From an uncultured Alphaproteobacteria bacterium (GTDB taxonomy: Bacteria > Pseudomonadota > Alphaproteobacteria > RF32 > CAG-239): a stretch of DNA of 5,188 bases. The DNA is taken from positions 1 through 5,188 of the forward strand of contig USCF01000092.1 of the NCBI GenBank assembly GCA_900553115.1, read 5' to 3'. Both the position numbers and the translations under genes were made by a program. The notes beneath the pieces are model-generated. The model was not told the origin of the DNA. It saw only the letters and a program-made list of their open reading frames with translations, and ran no database searches. Below are positions 5,176 to 5,188 of the stretch, piece by piece (position 1 is the stretch's first letter; every line of letters begins with the position of its first letter).

Positions 5176-5188
5176 CAGAATAAAACCC

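Noticed and set aside
1..5188. Stop-codon recoding, as in some gut phages.
   Set aside because: TAA and TGA end genes at sensible places, including an ATGA overlap, and no gene is interrupted by an in-frame stop.
1..5188. CRISPR array, tRNA or rRNA gene, transposase, integrase or att site.
   Set aside because: No regular spaced repeats, tRNA-like cloverleaf or mobile-element protein could be seen on either strand.

Overview
This window is most likely the head and DNA-packaging module of a tailed phage or prophage with a short tail (podovirus type). Every gene I can support is on the minus strand, so the module reads from position 5188 down to 1. The sequence is AT-rich, starts use Shine-Dalgarno-like sites (GGAG, AGGAG, GAGG), and genes overlap or nearly abut. 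TAA and TGA both serve as ordinary stops, so the standard bacterial code applies. The portal, the Bbp19-like protein and the scaffold-like start resemble podoviruses of Proteobacteria (Bordetella phage BPP-1 type, and related prophages of alphaproteobacteria). An AT-rich proteobacterial host is therefore a reasonable guess, but nothing here proves it.

Layout in transcription order: a likely small-terminase or DNA-packaging protein with an AT-hook-like motif (5175-4579, possibly starting beyond the window edge); a 286-bp gap (4578-4293) that is more GC-rich than its surroundings and full of inverted repeats; a 72-aa unknown protein; the large terminase; a 140-aa protein whose conserved pieces resemble a circularly permuted papain-like hydrolase; two small genes of 58 and 79 codons that both begin MGSK; the portal (head-to-tail connector); a Bbp19-like protein whose start lies inside the 3' end of the portal gene; and the first 36 codons of a probable scaffold protein, cut by the window edge at position 1.

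How the genes work together: the small terminase would choose the phage DNA, the large terminase would cut and pump it, the portal would form the entry ring, and the scaffold would shape the procapsid. The small proteins between the terminase and portal, and after the portal, are recurrent in such modules but have unclear roles. Tight spacing (a 4-nt ATGA overlap, then overlaps of 20, 11 and about 68 nt) suggests one mRNA with translational coupling.

The points most worth a second look are a 58-aa gene that is easily missed, the corrected start of the 79-aa gene behind it, the possible cysteine hydrolase, and the structured gap between the two terminase-type genes, which could be a packaging site or an inserted repeat.
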